Shown here one piece after another: positions 1-5,092 of a stretch of 5,287 bases of DNA. The notes under the pieces are model-generated. The model worked only from the letters and a program-made list of their open reading frames with translations. It was not told the origin of the DNA and made no database searches. Position 1 is the stretch's first letter, and every line of letters starts with the position of its first letter. The translations under genes and the position numbers were made by a program. Origin of the DNA: Rathayibacter_A sp036510655 (GTDB taxonomy: Bacteria > Actinomycetota > Actinomycetes > Actinomycetales > Microbacteriaceae); NCBI GenBank assembly GCA_036510655.1, contig DATCDQ010000014.1, forward strand, positions 1 through 5,287. Reading direction: 5' to 3'.

Positions 1-2
1 AT

Positions 3-24
3 CGCATACATCGATTGGTATGCG
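3..24. repeat. Perfect inverted repeat, candidate operator
   Basis: CGCATAC at 3-9 and GTATGCG at 18-24 are perfect reverse complements separated by 8 bases. The 22-base length suits a dimeric regulator of TetR or similar type. No T-run follows on either strand, so a terminator is unlikely. It surrounds the possible -10 element at 13-10. Which regulator might bind is unknown. Confidence 0.4.
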
Positions 25-36
25 TTGGGATCGACA
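10..36 (-). promoter_or_regulatory. Possible second ECF42-type promoter reading off the left edge
   Basis: On the minus strand a TGTCGA box (36-31) is followed after exactly 17 bases by CGAT (13-10). This is the same spacing as the better promoter in front of the DGPF/sigma operon. The reported ECF42 -10 element is CG followed by A/T and C, so CGAT misses the last base. The target gene would lie beyond base 1. A perfect inverted repeat (CGCATAC, 8 bases, GTATGCG) covers the -10 region and could be an operator. TGTCGA also occurs by chance elsewhere in this window, so the call is tentative. Confidence 0.3.
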
Positions 37-161
37 TCGTGAATGGACAAACGCTGCACGTTCGACATAAAACTGCACTTCTTTCCCGGGCGACACTGTT
101 TGCGCGCCCTGTGCTTTCCAGCTTTATCCTCCCGCCTGAGAGATGCAAGTGACCCGCGCCG

Positions 162-1454
162 TCAACCGTGCTGCAGGGAGCGCCTCTGCGCCTCCAGGTA
201 CTCCCGAACCGCCTGGTCGTCGGCGAGTTCGATAGCTGACGCATACGATTGCGAGGCTTCGGCGGTGAGCCCGGCACGCGACAATAGTTCTGCACGCGCG
301 GCGTGATAGGGCTGGAAGCCGGCCGCTGCGCCGCCAAGCTCATCCAACAGCGCAAGCCCGGCGGATGCTCCCGCAACGCGCCCGACGACCGTTGCGTGTG
401 CTACCTGCGCACCCACGCTCGGGGCAACCAGCAGTAGCGCCGCATACAGCGTCTCCAGCGCGGCCCAATCGGTTAGACGGGTGCGAGCGCGATCGCAGTG
501 CACTGCTTGGATCGCCGCTTCCAGTTGGAATCGCCCCGGTTTCCCCTGCCCGGTCGCGCGCCGCAGATACGTTTCGCCCTCCGCGATCATGCCAGCGTCC
601 CACTCTCGAACGTCGTGTTCGTCCAACGGCACGAACCGCTCACTGTGCGCGGACGCGCGAGCAAGTGAGAGCGTAATCAGCGCCGCAAGCGCCCACGCCT
701 CCGCATTCGACGTCAGCAGGGCAGCGAGCGTGACGGCGAGATACTGCGCTTCGCCTGCGAGCGAGTCGGGTCGCGTCGCGGCAGCCGACCGAGATGGCTC
801 AAGTGACGAATCCGTGGCGGCACCTGCACCGGCGGGCCCCGCGATTGCGTAGCAGCCGTAGATCGCTTCGAGCACCGGCACGATACGTTCCGACATTGCC
901 GCGCGATCCGGCACCAGAAACGGGATGTGCGCGTTCTTGATGCGCTTCTTCGCACGCACCAAACGTTGCGCCATCGCTGTACGCGGCGTCGCGAATGCCC
1001 GGGCAATCTGCTCGGCGTCGAACCCGAGCACAGCCTGCAGCATCAGCGGCGTGCGAATCGCCGGGTCGATCGCTGGGTGCGCACAGACGAACAGGAGTTC
1101 CAAGCGTTTGTCTGGAATCGCATCCGGATCGAGATCCTTCATCGCCGCTGCCGTAATGAACACCGCGGCTTCGGGAGCCTGCGCGCGTTGTTCATCGAAC
1201 GACGCTGCGGTGCGATGCGCTGACGACTTCCAGACGTCACGCTGATGGTTACGCGCCACGATGACCAGCCACCCTTCCGGGTTGTCAGGGATGCCGGCAT
1301 CCGGCCAGGATGTCAACGCCCGCTCGAACGCGACGGCGAGGGCATCCTCCGCCGATTCGAGATCGCCGGTGACCGCCGCGAGAATCGCGACGAGGCGGCC
1401 GTAGGAGGTGCGGGCGACGCGTTCCGCCGTCATCCGCGCCACCTGGTCGTTCAT
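162..1454 (-). CDS. ECF42-like RNA polymerase sigma factor with long C-terminal extension
   Basis: This is an alternative sigma factor of 430 residues that directs RNA polymerase to its own promoter class. A sigma-2 region is seen at about residues 14-82 (SYGRLVAILAAVTGD, then SAEDALAVAFERALTSWP and NPEGWLVIVARN). A sigma-4 helix-turn-helix region lies at about 116-176 (LGFDAEQIARAF, then AMAQRLVRAKKR). The remaining ~250 residues form the helical, TPR-like extension typical of ECF42, with landmarks at WDAGMIAEGETYLRRA (285-300), RFQLEAAIQAVHC (308-320) and TDWAALETLY (328-337). The FNEGY-type motif common in ECF42 relatives is absent; IYGCYAI stands near that position, followed by an Ala/Ser-rich stretch at about 204-230. 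I chose the ATG at 1454 because it overlaps the stop of the upstream DGPF gene (ATGA) and removes an Arg-rich leader; no separate Shine-Dalgarno is seen, so translation is probably coupled. No anti-sigma factor gene is present, as is usual for this group, where the extension is thought to control activity. Confidence 0.9.
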   Translation of the reverse strand: MNDQVARMTAERVARTSYGRLVAILAAVTGDLESAEDALAVAFERALTSWPDAGIPDNPEGWLVIVARNHQRDVWKSSAHRTAASFDEQRAQAPEAAVFITAAAMKDLDPDAIPDKRLELLFVCAHPAIDPAIRTPLMLQAVLGFDAEQIARAFATPRTAMAQRLVRAKKRIKNAHIPFLVPDRAAMSERIVPVLEAIYGCYAIAGPAGAGAATDSSLEPSRSAAATRPDSLAGEAQYLAVTLAALLTSNAEAWALAALITLSLARASAHSERFVPLDEHDVREWDAGMIAEGETYLRRATGQGKPGRFQLEAAIQAVHCDRARTRLTDWAALETLYAALLLVAPSVGAQVAHATVVGRVAGASAGLALLDELGGAAAGFQPYHAARAELLSRAGLTAEASQSYASAIELADDQAVREYLEAQRRSLQHG

Positions 1455-1828
1455 GCGTTTGGCGTCCACACACCGTCGACCGTGTGGGTTGCGCCCGGGC
1501 GCACCTCGACCGCGCCCCAAGCGATCGACGGCGCCTGCTTCGCCCAGTCGAGTGCGGCATCCAGATGGGGCACATCGATGACGAACGTGCCGCCGAGTTG
1601 CTCTTTCGTGTCGGCGAAGGGGCCGTCCTGCACGCGCAGCGTTCCATCGGCGGCGGACAGCGTCGTCGTGCTTGCTGACGGCTGCAGCACCTCGGCGGAG
1701 ATCAGCACGCCCGCCTGCTGGAGTGCGCCGGCGTAGCTGGCGAACGCCCGCATGCCTTCTTCAATCGCTTCTTTGCCGAGTGATTCCTCGGTGGCCTCCG
1801 GGTAGTGCAGCAATAGTGTGTAACGCAT
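1451..1828 (-). CDS. YCII/DGPF-domain protein, partner of the ECF42-like sigma factor
   Basis: This is a small cytoplasmic protein of 125 residues with the ferredoxin-like YCII fold. The opening MRYTLLLHYPE, the signature DGPFADTKEQLGGTFVIDV (68-86) and the closing WGAVEVRP (104-111) are typical of DGPF proteins encoded beside ECF42 sigma factors. The molecular role of these proteins is unknown; an enzymatic or sensing role has been suggested. The ATG at 1828 follows a good ribosome-binding site (AAAGGGA, 8 bases upstream). A longer in-frame start at 1933 would place the promoter inside the gene and adds low-complexity residues, so I rejected it. It is the first gene of the operon, and its stop overlaps the sigma start. 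It is probably expressed from the TGTCGA-type promoter upstream. Confidence 0.9.
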   Translation of the reverse strand: MRYTLLLHYPEATEESLGKEAIEEGMRAFASYAGALQQAGVLISAEVLQPSASTTTLSAADGTLRVQDGPFADTKEQLGGTFVIDVPHLDAALDWAKQAPSIAWGAVEVRPGATHTVDGVWTPNA

Positions 1829-1860
1829 CGTTCGAATCCCTTTCTGATTGCAGTTATTCG

Positions 1861-1883
1861 TGTGCCGCTCGAATTGCGGTACA
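1861..1883. repeat. Imperfect inverted repeat at the predicted transcription start
   Basis: The arms TGTGCCGC (1861-1868) and GCGGTACA (1876-1883) are reverse complements except for one position, with 7 bases between them. The repeat starts almost exactly where transcription from the ECF42-type promoter is expected to begin. It could form a 5' hairpin in the leader of the DGPF/sigma mRNA, with one A-C mismatch on that strand, or be an operator that blocks polymerase. No T-run follows, so an attenuator is not supported. Confidence 0.4.
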
Positions 1884-1890
1884 ACCGGAT

Positions 1891-1917
1891 GACGAACGGG
1901 CGATGGACTGATCGACA
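1891..1917 (-). promoter_or_regulatory. Predicted ECF42-dependent promoter of the DGPF/sigma operon
   Basis: On the minus strand TGTCGA (1917-1912) is followed by a 17-base spacer and CGTC (1894-1891). This agrees with the published ECF42 signature of TGTCGA in the -35 region and CG(A/T)C in the -10 region. Transcription should begin near 1884, giving a leader of about 56 bases before the DGPF start. Since the sigma factor is the second gene of the operon, this implies positive autoregulation. The motif and its position are seen; recognition by this sigma factor is inferred. Confidence 0.75.
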
Positions 1918-1984
1918 TAATCTGCTGAGACATTATCGGCCGTGAACGGTCGCGTGGCTAGAGTCGCCCAGCGCTGTGCCTATC

Positions 1985-2060
1985 TGGTGCCCCCGGCAGG
2001 AATCGAACCTGCGACCAAGAGATTAGAAGGCTCCTGCTCTATCCGCTGAGCTACGGGGGC
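1985..2060 (-). tRNA. tRNA-Arg (anticodon TCT)
   Basis: The minus strand folds as a standard cloverleaf. The 7-base acceptor stem GCCCCCG pairs with CGGGGGC, the D arm is GCTC...GAGC, the anticodon loop is CTTCTAA with anticodon TCT, and the T arm is GCAGG-TTCGATT-CCTGC. The mature body is 73 bases (2060-1988), and the CCA end is encoded at 1987-1985. It reads the rare codons AGA and AGG. The anticodon stem GGAGC/TCTCT has a G-T wobble at the outer pair and a C-T mismatch next to the loop. A -10-like TATCGT sits at 2078-2073, so it may have its own promoter; it also lies 34 bases after the thioredoxin-like gene on the same strand. Confidence 0.95.
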
Positions 2061-2072
2061 AAACGCGTTTAC

Positions 2073-2078
2073 ACGATA
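2073..2078 (-). promoter_or_regulatory. Possible -10 element for tRNA-Arg
   Basis: TATCGT on the minus strand fits the actinobacterial TANNNT -10 pattern and lies 12 bases before the tRNA 5' end, which would give a leader of about 6 bases. No convincing -35 element is seen at the usual distance. The tRNA may instead be read from the thioredoxin-like gene upstream. Confidence 0.3.
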
Positions 2079-2094
2079 CCGTAGCGCGCCCGGG

Positions 2095-2355
2095 CTACAG
2101 GCCTTTCGCCGCCGCGACGAGCACCTGCTGGATGGTCGGAACACCCTCGGCGCGGAACACCTCAGCGCCCTCGGCGTTGTGGACGATCACGGTCGGTGTC
2201 GAACGGATGCCTTCGGCCATCGCCCGCTCTTCGTCCCGGACGATGTCGAACTCGGTGACCTGCACGACTGGAGCGATTCGCGTTACCTCGGCCATTACCG
2301 ACCGGGTCTGCATGCAGGGCTCACAGAACGCCGATGTGAACAGCAGGAGTTCCAT
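2095..2355 (-). CDS. Small thioredoxin-like protein with a CEPC active site
   Basis: This 86-residue cytoplasmic protein is a minimal thioredoxin fold. A first strand (MELLLFTSAF) leads into the redox motif CEPC (Cys11, Cys14), and the cis-proline motif TPTV is at 53-56. It has no signal peptide or membrane segment. It is shorter than classical thioredoxin (about 105 residues) and nearer to glutaredoxin-like or minimal thioredoxin proteins. Glu replaces the usual Gly in CGPC, so its redox potential may differ. It should catalyse thiol-disulfide exchange, but the partner protein is unknown. No Shine-Dalgarno sequence precedes the ATG and an in-frame stop lies four codons upstream, so the start is secure. 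A -10-like TAGAAT six bases before the ATG suggests a leaderless mRNA. The gene is divergent from orn. Confidence 0.85.
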   Translation of the reverse strand: MELLLFTSAFCEPCMQTRSVMAEVTRIAPVVQVTEFDIVRDEERAMAEGIRSTPTVIVHNAEGAEVFRAEGVPTIQQVLVAAAKGL

Positions 2356-2361
2356 GCCGCA

Positions 2362-2367
2362 ATTCTA
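2362..2367 (-). promoter_or_regulatory. -10 element of the thioredoxin-like gene (leaderless)
   Basis: TAGAAT on the minus strand matches TANNNT and ends 6 bases before the ATG at 2355. Transcription would then start on the A of the start codon. The absence of a Shine-Dalgarno sequence fits this. The -35 region would fall on the -10 element of orn. Confidence 0.5.
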
Positions 2368-2385
2368 CGTGTCGGTGCCCCCGAT

Positions 2386-2391
2386 TAGACT
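2386..2391 (+). promoter_or_regulatory. -10 element of orn (leaderless)
   Basis: TAGACT matches TANNNT and ends 7 bases before the orn ATG at 2399, which predicts transcription starting at or just before the start codon. There is no Shine-Dalgarno sequence. The -35 position, about 2363-2368, overlaps the -10 element of the divergent thioredoxin-like gene and is a poor match to TTGACA. Confidence 0.5.
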
Positions 2392-2398
2392 TTCCATC

Positions 2399-3019
2399 AT
2401 GCCAACATCCTCGGATCGCCTCGTCTGGATCGACTGCGAAATGACGGGACTCGACCTCGAGGTCGACGAGCTCGTCGAAATCGCGGTCGTCATCACCGAT
2501 TTCGAACTCAACCTGCTCGATCCGGGGATCGACATCATCATCAAGCCAGACGCATCCGCTCTGGATCAGATGGGCGACTTCGTGCGCAAAATGCACACCA
2601 CCTCCGGCTTGATCGACGAGATCCCGAACGGCGTCAGTTTGGCCCAAGCCGAATACGACGTGATGGAATACATCCTCAGGTTCGTACCCGGTGAGCAGAA
2701 GGCGCCATTGGCCGGCAACACCATCGGCACCGACCGCATGTTCATCGCCAAGTTCATGCCCAGGCTCGACGCGCACCTGCACTACCGCAACGTCGACGTG
2801 TCTTCGATCAAGGAGTTGGCCCGCCGCTGGTACCCCCGCGTGTACTTCAAAGCACCAGAGAAAAACGGTGGGCATCGTGCGCTCGCGGACATTCTCGAGT
2901 CGATTCGAGAACTCGACTACTACCGCGGCGCAGTGTTCGTGTCGCAGCCGGGGCCGACGTCTGACGAGGCCGCAGCCATCTCGGCAGCCGTCGTGGAAAA
3001 CTGGGCTCCCCAAATGTAA
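2399..3019 (+). CDS. orn: Oligoribonuclease (DEDDh 3'-5' exoribonuclease)
   Basis: This 206-residue enzyme degrades RNA of about two to five nucleotides, including the dinucleotide pGpG from cyclic-di-GMP turnover, to mononucleotides. It normally acts as a cytoplasmic homodimer with Mg or Mn ions. All DEDDh catalytic residues are visible: Asp12 and Glu14 in WIDCEMTGLD, Asp112 in AGNTIGTDRMF, and His159 with Asp164 in GGHRALADI. Family landmarks MHTTSGL (65-71), DVSSIKELARRWYP (133-146) and ELDYYR (171-176) are intact. About 25 residues follow the last family motif, so it is slightly longer than the Escherichia coli enzyme (about 181), as is common in actinobacteria. I chose the ATG at 2399 because the protein then begins just before the first catalytic strand; the frame stays open upstream to 2132, but that part lies antisense to the thioredoxin-like gene. 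It is followed by tRNA-His, the order also seen in mycobacteria. Confidence 0.97.
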   Translation: MPTSSDRLVWIDCEMTGLDLEVDELVEIAVVITDFELNLLDPGIDIIIKPDASALDQMGDFVRKMHTTSGLIDEIPNGVSLAQAEYDVMEYILRFVPGEQKAPLAGNTIGTDRMFIAKFMPRLDAHLHYRNVDVSSIKELARRWYPRVYFKAPEKNGGHRALADILESIRELDYYRGAVFVSQPGPTSDEAAAISAAVVENWAPQM

Positions 3020-3025
3020 TAGAAT
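3020..3025 (+). promoter_or_regulatory. Possible -10 element for tRNA-His
   Basis: TAGAAT directly follows the orn stop codon and fits TANNNT. It would start transcription near 3032, about 38 bases before the tRNA. No good -35 element is seen, and read-through from orn is an equally good explanation. Confidence 0.25.
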
Positions 3026-3069
3026 CATCTGCGTTGCCTGAATCGATCTCACGATCGCGAGCAGCACAT

Positions 3070-3146
3070 GGTGGGTATAGCTCAGCTGGTAGAGCGCCTG
3101 GTTGTGGTCCAGGAGGTCGCGGGTTCAAGCCCCGTTACTCACCCCA
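3070..3146 (+). tRNA. tRNA-His (anticodon GTG)
   Basis: A full cloverleaf is visible. The acceptor stem GTGGGTA pairs with TACTCAC (one G-T wobble), the D arm is GCTC...GAGC, the anticodon stem CCTGG/CCAGG is perfect, the loop TTGTGGT carries anticodon GTG at 3104-3106, and the T arm is GCGGG-TTCAAGC-CCCGT. The histidine identity pair is encoded as G-1 at 3070 opposite C73 at 3143, and CCA follows at 3144-3146. It lies 50 bases after orn and 33 bases before the next gene, with no terminator hairpin between, so the tRNA may be cut from a longer transcript. Confidence 0.97.
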
Positions 3147-3179
3147 ATTAGCACTCGACTTAAAAAGCAGAGGGCGACG

Positions 3180-4247
3180 ATGTCGATGAACAGTCCATCC
3201 GAGCCGCAGGGCGCACACCTCGTCGGCAGCATCAATCTGCCGGATGCCGAGAGCGTATTCCGCACCGTGAGCGCCCACCTGGGCGACCGACTGCGGCGGA
3301 TGCCAGACGGCGAGGTCGGCGAACGCTACTACTGGATCCAGTTCCAGCGTGATCGCTTGGCTGCGACGAACGGTCTCAGCCGCATCCCCGGCGAGCCAGT
3401 GTACGTACGCGGACAGTTCGATGCGCGACCGTTGATGCTCGATCCAGGCGTGGACGCAGCTACGCTCACATTTGGTTCGCTCGGCTACGCGGATGCCGCG
3501 ATCGCGTCGTATACAACGTTCGCGGCACTGCGAGAAGCCGGCGTGATCGCACCAGGAACCCGCTTTCAGGTCTCCTTGCCGACCCCGGCAGCGGTGATTG
3601 CGTCGTTCATCGTTCCAGACAACCGCGCAGCGCTCGAGCCGGTGTATGCGCAGGCCATCTTCTCTGAACTCGCCCGCATCCTCGAAGAGATCCCGCACGA
3701 GGATCTCGCCATCCAGTGGGACACGGCCGTCGAGTTCGGCCTTTTGGAGAGCGCACGACTACCGGCCGGCTATCCGCTAACGCCCTGGTTCGACGACGTG
3801 CTCGGCGGCGTTCTCGAGCGGGCGGCACGACAGGCATCCGCTGTGCCAGAAGACATCGAAGTCGGCTATCACCTTTGCTATGGAGACGTAGAAGAGACGC
3901 ACTTCGTGCAACCTCAGGACGCCGGCCATCTCGCCGCATTCATCACAGGCGTACTGGCAAGAAGCCCTCGCCCGATCAACTGGTTCCATCTGCCCGTGCC
4001 GATCGAGCGCGATGATGACGCCTACTTCGCGCCGTTGGCCGAGGTGAGCATCCCCGACGAAACCGAGTTGTACCTCGTGCTCGTGCACCACGAAGACGGT
4101 GTCGAAGGTGCGCTGCGTCGGCAACGCGCAGCTCGTCGCGTGCAAAACCGCTTCGGCGTCGCCACAGAGTGCGGCTTCGGGCGCGGGCCAAGCGAGCGCA
4201 CAGCGCCACTGCTCGACCTGCACGCGGCCGTCACCTCGCCCTGGTAA
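3180..4247 (+). CDS. MetE-like (cobalamin-independent methionine synthase family) protein, catalytic domain only
   Basis: This 355-residue protein belongs to the UROD/MetE-like barrel superfamily. Zinc-site hallmarks are visible: His231-x-Cys233 in GYHLCYGD, and Cys331 in TECGFGR, matching HxC and the late Cys of MetE. IQWDTAVEFG (178-187) matches the MetE strand IQIDEPA with its Asp. The third protein ligand, Glu in MetE, should lie on the strand near INWFHLPVP (266-274), where I see no obvious Glu and His270 is a candidate. The N-terminal half of classical MetE (about 750 residues) is missing, so this is core-MetE sized. It probably transfers a methyl or alkyl group to or from a thiol; substrate and donor are unknown, and I do not claim methionine synthesis. 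Conserved-looking GSINLPDAESVFRTV and MPDGEVGERYYWI lie near the N-terminus. The ATG at 3180 follows AGAGGG at good spacing; a second ATG two codons on is possible. Confidence 0.75.
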   Translation: MSMNSPSEPQGAHLVGSINLPDAESVFRTVSAHLGDRLRRMPDGEVGERYYWIQFQRDRLAATNGLSRIPGEPVYVRGQFDARPLMLDPGVDAATLTFGSLGYADAAIASYTTFAALREAGVIAPGTRFQVSLPTPAAVIASFIVPDNRAALEPVYAQAIFSELARILEEIPHEDLAIQWDTAVEFGLLESARLPAGYPLTPWFDDVLGGVLERAARQASAVPEDIEVGYHLCYGDVEETHFVQPQDAGHLAAFITGVLARSPRPINWFHLPVPIERDDDAYFAPLAEVSIPDETELYLVLVHHEDGVEGALRRQRAARRVQNRFGVATECGFGRGPSERTAPLLDLHAAVTSPW

Positions 4248-4330
4248 GGCGTCCGCAGTCGGTCCGCGTGAGCGCTCGACACTGATTTACCCGAGACATT
4301 TCCTGAGTCGGCTTGAGGGCGGGAGAGAAC
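4248..4330. other. Short intergenic gap, no clear promoter or terminator
   Basis: These 83 bases separate the MetE-like gene from the membrane-protein gene. I see no strong hairpin with a T-run and no paired -35/-10 elements. The only notable item is the ribosome-binding site GGGAGAG at its right end. Co-transcription of the two genes is possible but not shown. Confidence 0.4.
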
Positions 4331-4972
4331 GTGTTCGATTGGGTCCTATTTGCCGATCTCGGTACCGCGATCGGCACAACCTTGCTCGCCGTTGCCACGT
4401 TCTCGTCGACTCGGTCGGCCAATCGCGCTGCCCGTACGGCCGAACGAGCACTGATGGAAGGCTTACGTCCGATCTTGTTCCCGTCTCGTTGGTCGGATCC
4501 GCCTCAAAAGATTGGCTTCGCAGACGGGAAATGGGTTGTGGTCGCGGGTGGCAGGGTCGCAATCGAGGTAACTCCACAGGTTGTTTACATGGTGCTGTCG
4601 GTACGCAACGCAGGGCGAGGTGTGGCGGTCTTGCACGGCTGGCACATGCCAGTCGCCCGCGACGCGGAACATGCTGCCCCCGAGGACTTCCAGCGTCTGA
4701 CCCGTGATATCTATGTACCGACTGACGATGCAGGGTTCTGTCAGATCGCAATGCGTGACCTCACTTCAGAATCTGCGGTTCGCCTGACGTCACGGCTGGA
4801 GGCCCACAACAGCACGTGGGTTGACGTGCTGTATGGCGATACGGAGGGGGCCCAGCGCATCATCTCCCGCTTTTACATCGCACGCGGTGCCGCCGAGATC
4901 GGCCACGCCGACGAGTGGATTCTGACCGTGGTACGCCACTGGAACCTCGACCTGCCCGCGCCGCGGGCCTGA
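4331..4972 (+). CDS. Hypothetical membrane-anchored protein with one N-terminal transmembrane helix
   Basis: A protein of 213 residues that I cannot assign to a named family. One hydrophobic helix is seen at about 5-25 (VLFADLGTAIGTTLLAVATF), followed by an Arg/Ala-rich amphipathic segment (TRSANRAARTAERALMEGLRP, 27-47) that should lie on the cytoplasmic side. The rest looks soluble and beta-rich, with YMVLSVRNAGRGVAVLHGW (86-104) and a C-terminal ILTVVRHWNLDLPAPR (197-212). Proteins of this layout, with a LRP-PSR motif after the helix and RHWNLD near the end, occur as uncharacterised proteins in actinobacteria. I chose the GTG at 4331 because it follows GGGAGAG at good spacing and removes six residues from the possible TTG start at 4313. 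The frame stays open for 39 codons after its stop. Function is unknown. Confidence 0.75.
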   Translation: MFDWVLFADLGTAIGTTLLAVATFSSTRSANRAARTAERALMEGLRPILFPSRWSDPPQKIGFADGKWVVVAGGRVAIEVTPQVVYMVLSVRNAGRGVAVLHGWHMPVARDAEHAAPEDFQRLTRDIYVPTDDAGFCQIAMRDLTSESAVRLTSRLEAHNSTWVDVLYGDTEGAQRIISRFYIARGAAEIGHADEWILTVVRHWNLDLPAPRA

Positions 4973-5092
4973 CGAACTGCCGAAACACGACCGGCGCGCG
5001 GAGACTTCAATATCAACACGCTCGGCAAAGGCAAGGAACCGCACGAGCTCGCACTCGACTATGAGATTCAGAACGGCGGCTTATCCAGATAA
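4973..5092 (+). other. Possible gene remnant: 39 open codons after the stop of the membrane-protein gene
   Basis: Directly after the TGA of the 213-residue gene, the same frame stays open to a TAA at 5090-5092. It reads plausibly as a protein C-terminus (GDFNINTLGKGKEPHELALD, then YEIQNGGLSR) and many codons end in C or G. There is no ATG, GTG or TTG start in the stretch. It may be the tail of a gene whose front was deleted, a read-through extension, or chance. I do not recognise the peptide. It overlaps the end of the broken HNH gene on the other strand. Confidence 0.2.

Larger units (their letters stand above)
1..161. other. Non-coding region downstream of the sigma factor gene
   Basis: I see no convincing gene here. 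The plus-strand reading frame from 43 is rich in Arg, Cys and Ser, has no recognisable domain and runs antisense into the sigma factor gene. Three things can be seen. A perfect 7-base inverted repeat lies at 3-9 and 18-24. Two minus-strand TGTCGA boxes lie at 67-62 and 36-31. A 5-base GC stem lies at 88-92/105-109 (GGGCG/CGCCC) with no adjacent T-run, so it is at best a weak terminator for the sigma operon. Confidence 0.6.

Noticed and set aside
127..190. TPP-riboswitch-like words (CTGAGAGATGC, then ACCCG, then CAGGGAG)
   Set aside because: The order is suggestive, but the conserved GAACCTGAT block and the P4/P5 arm are missing, and much of the stretch is the coding end of the sigma factor on the other strand.
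43..306. 87-residue plus-strand reading frame
   Set aside because: Arg/Cys/Ser-rich translation with no domain, largely antisense to the sigma factor gene.
1451..1933. Longer form of the DGPF protein starting at 1933
   Set aside because: The extra 35 residues overlap the ECF42-type promoter, and the ATG at 1828 has a good ribosome-binding site and matches the family start.
1937..1952. Hairpin CGGCCG-TGAA-CGGTCG as a terminator of tRNA-Arg
   Set aside because: On the tRNA strand it has an A-C mismatch and no T-run follows; it pairs better on the other strand, where nothing is transcribed towards it.
2321..3067. 248-residue minus-strand frame across orn
   Set aside because: It is the antisense shadow of orn, whose catalytic residues are all intact on the plus strand; it is His/Asp/Val-rich with no recognisable fold.
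2197..4281. Other TGTCGA occurrences on either strand (near 2197, 2243, 2529, 3181, 4105 and 4276)
   Set aside because: None has CG(A/T)C about 17 bases downstream, and nearly all lie inside genes, so they are chance matches.
4313..4330. TTG start six codons earlier for the membrane protein
   Set aside because: The GTG at 4331 is preceded by GGGAGAG at proper spacing; the TTG start would put that site inside the gene.
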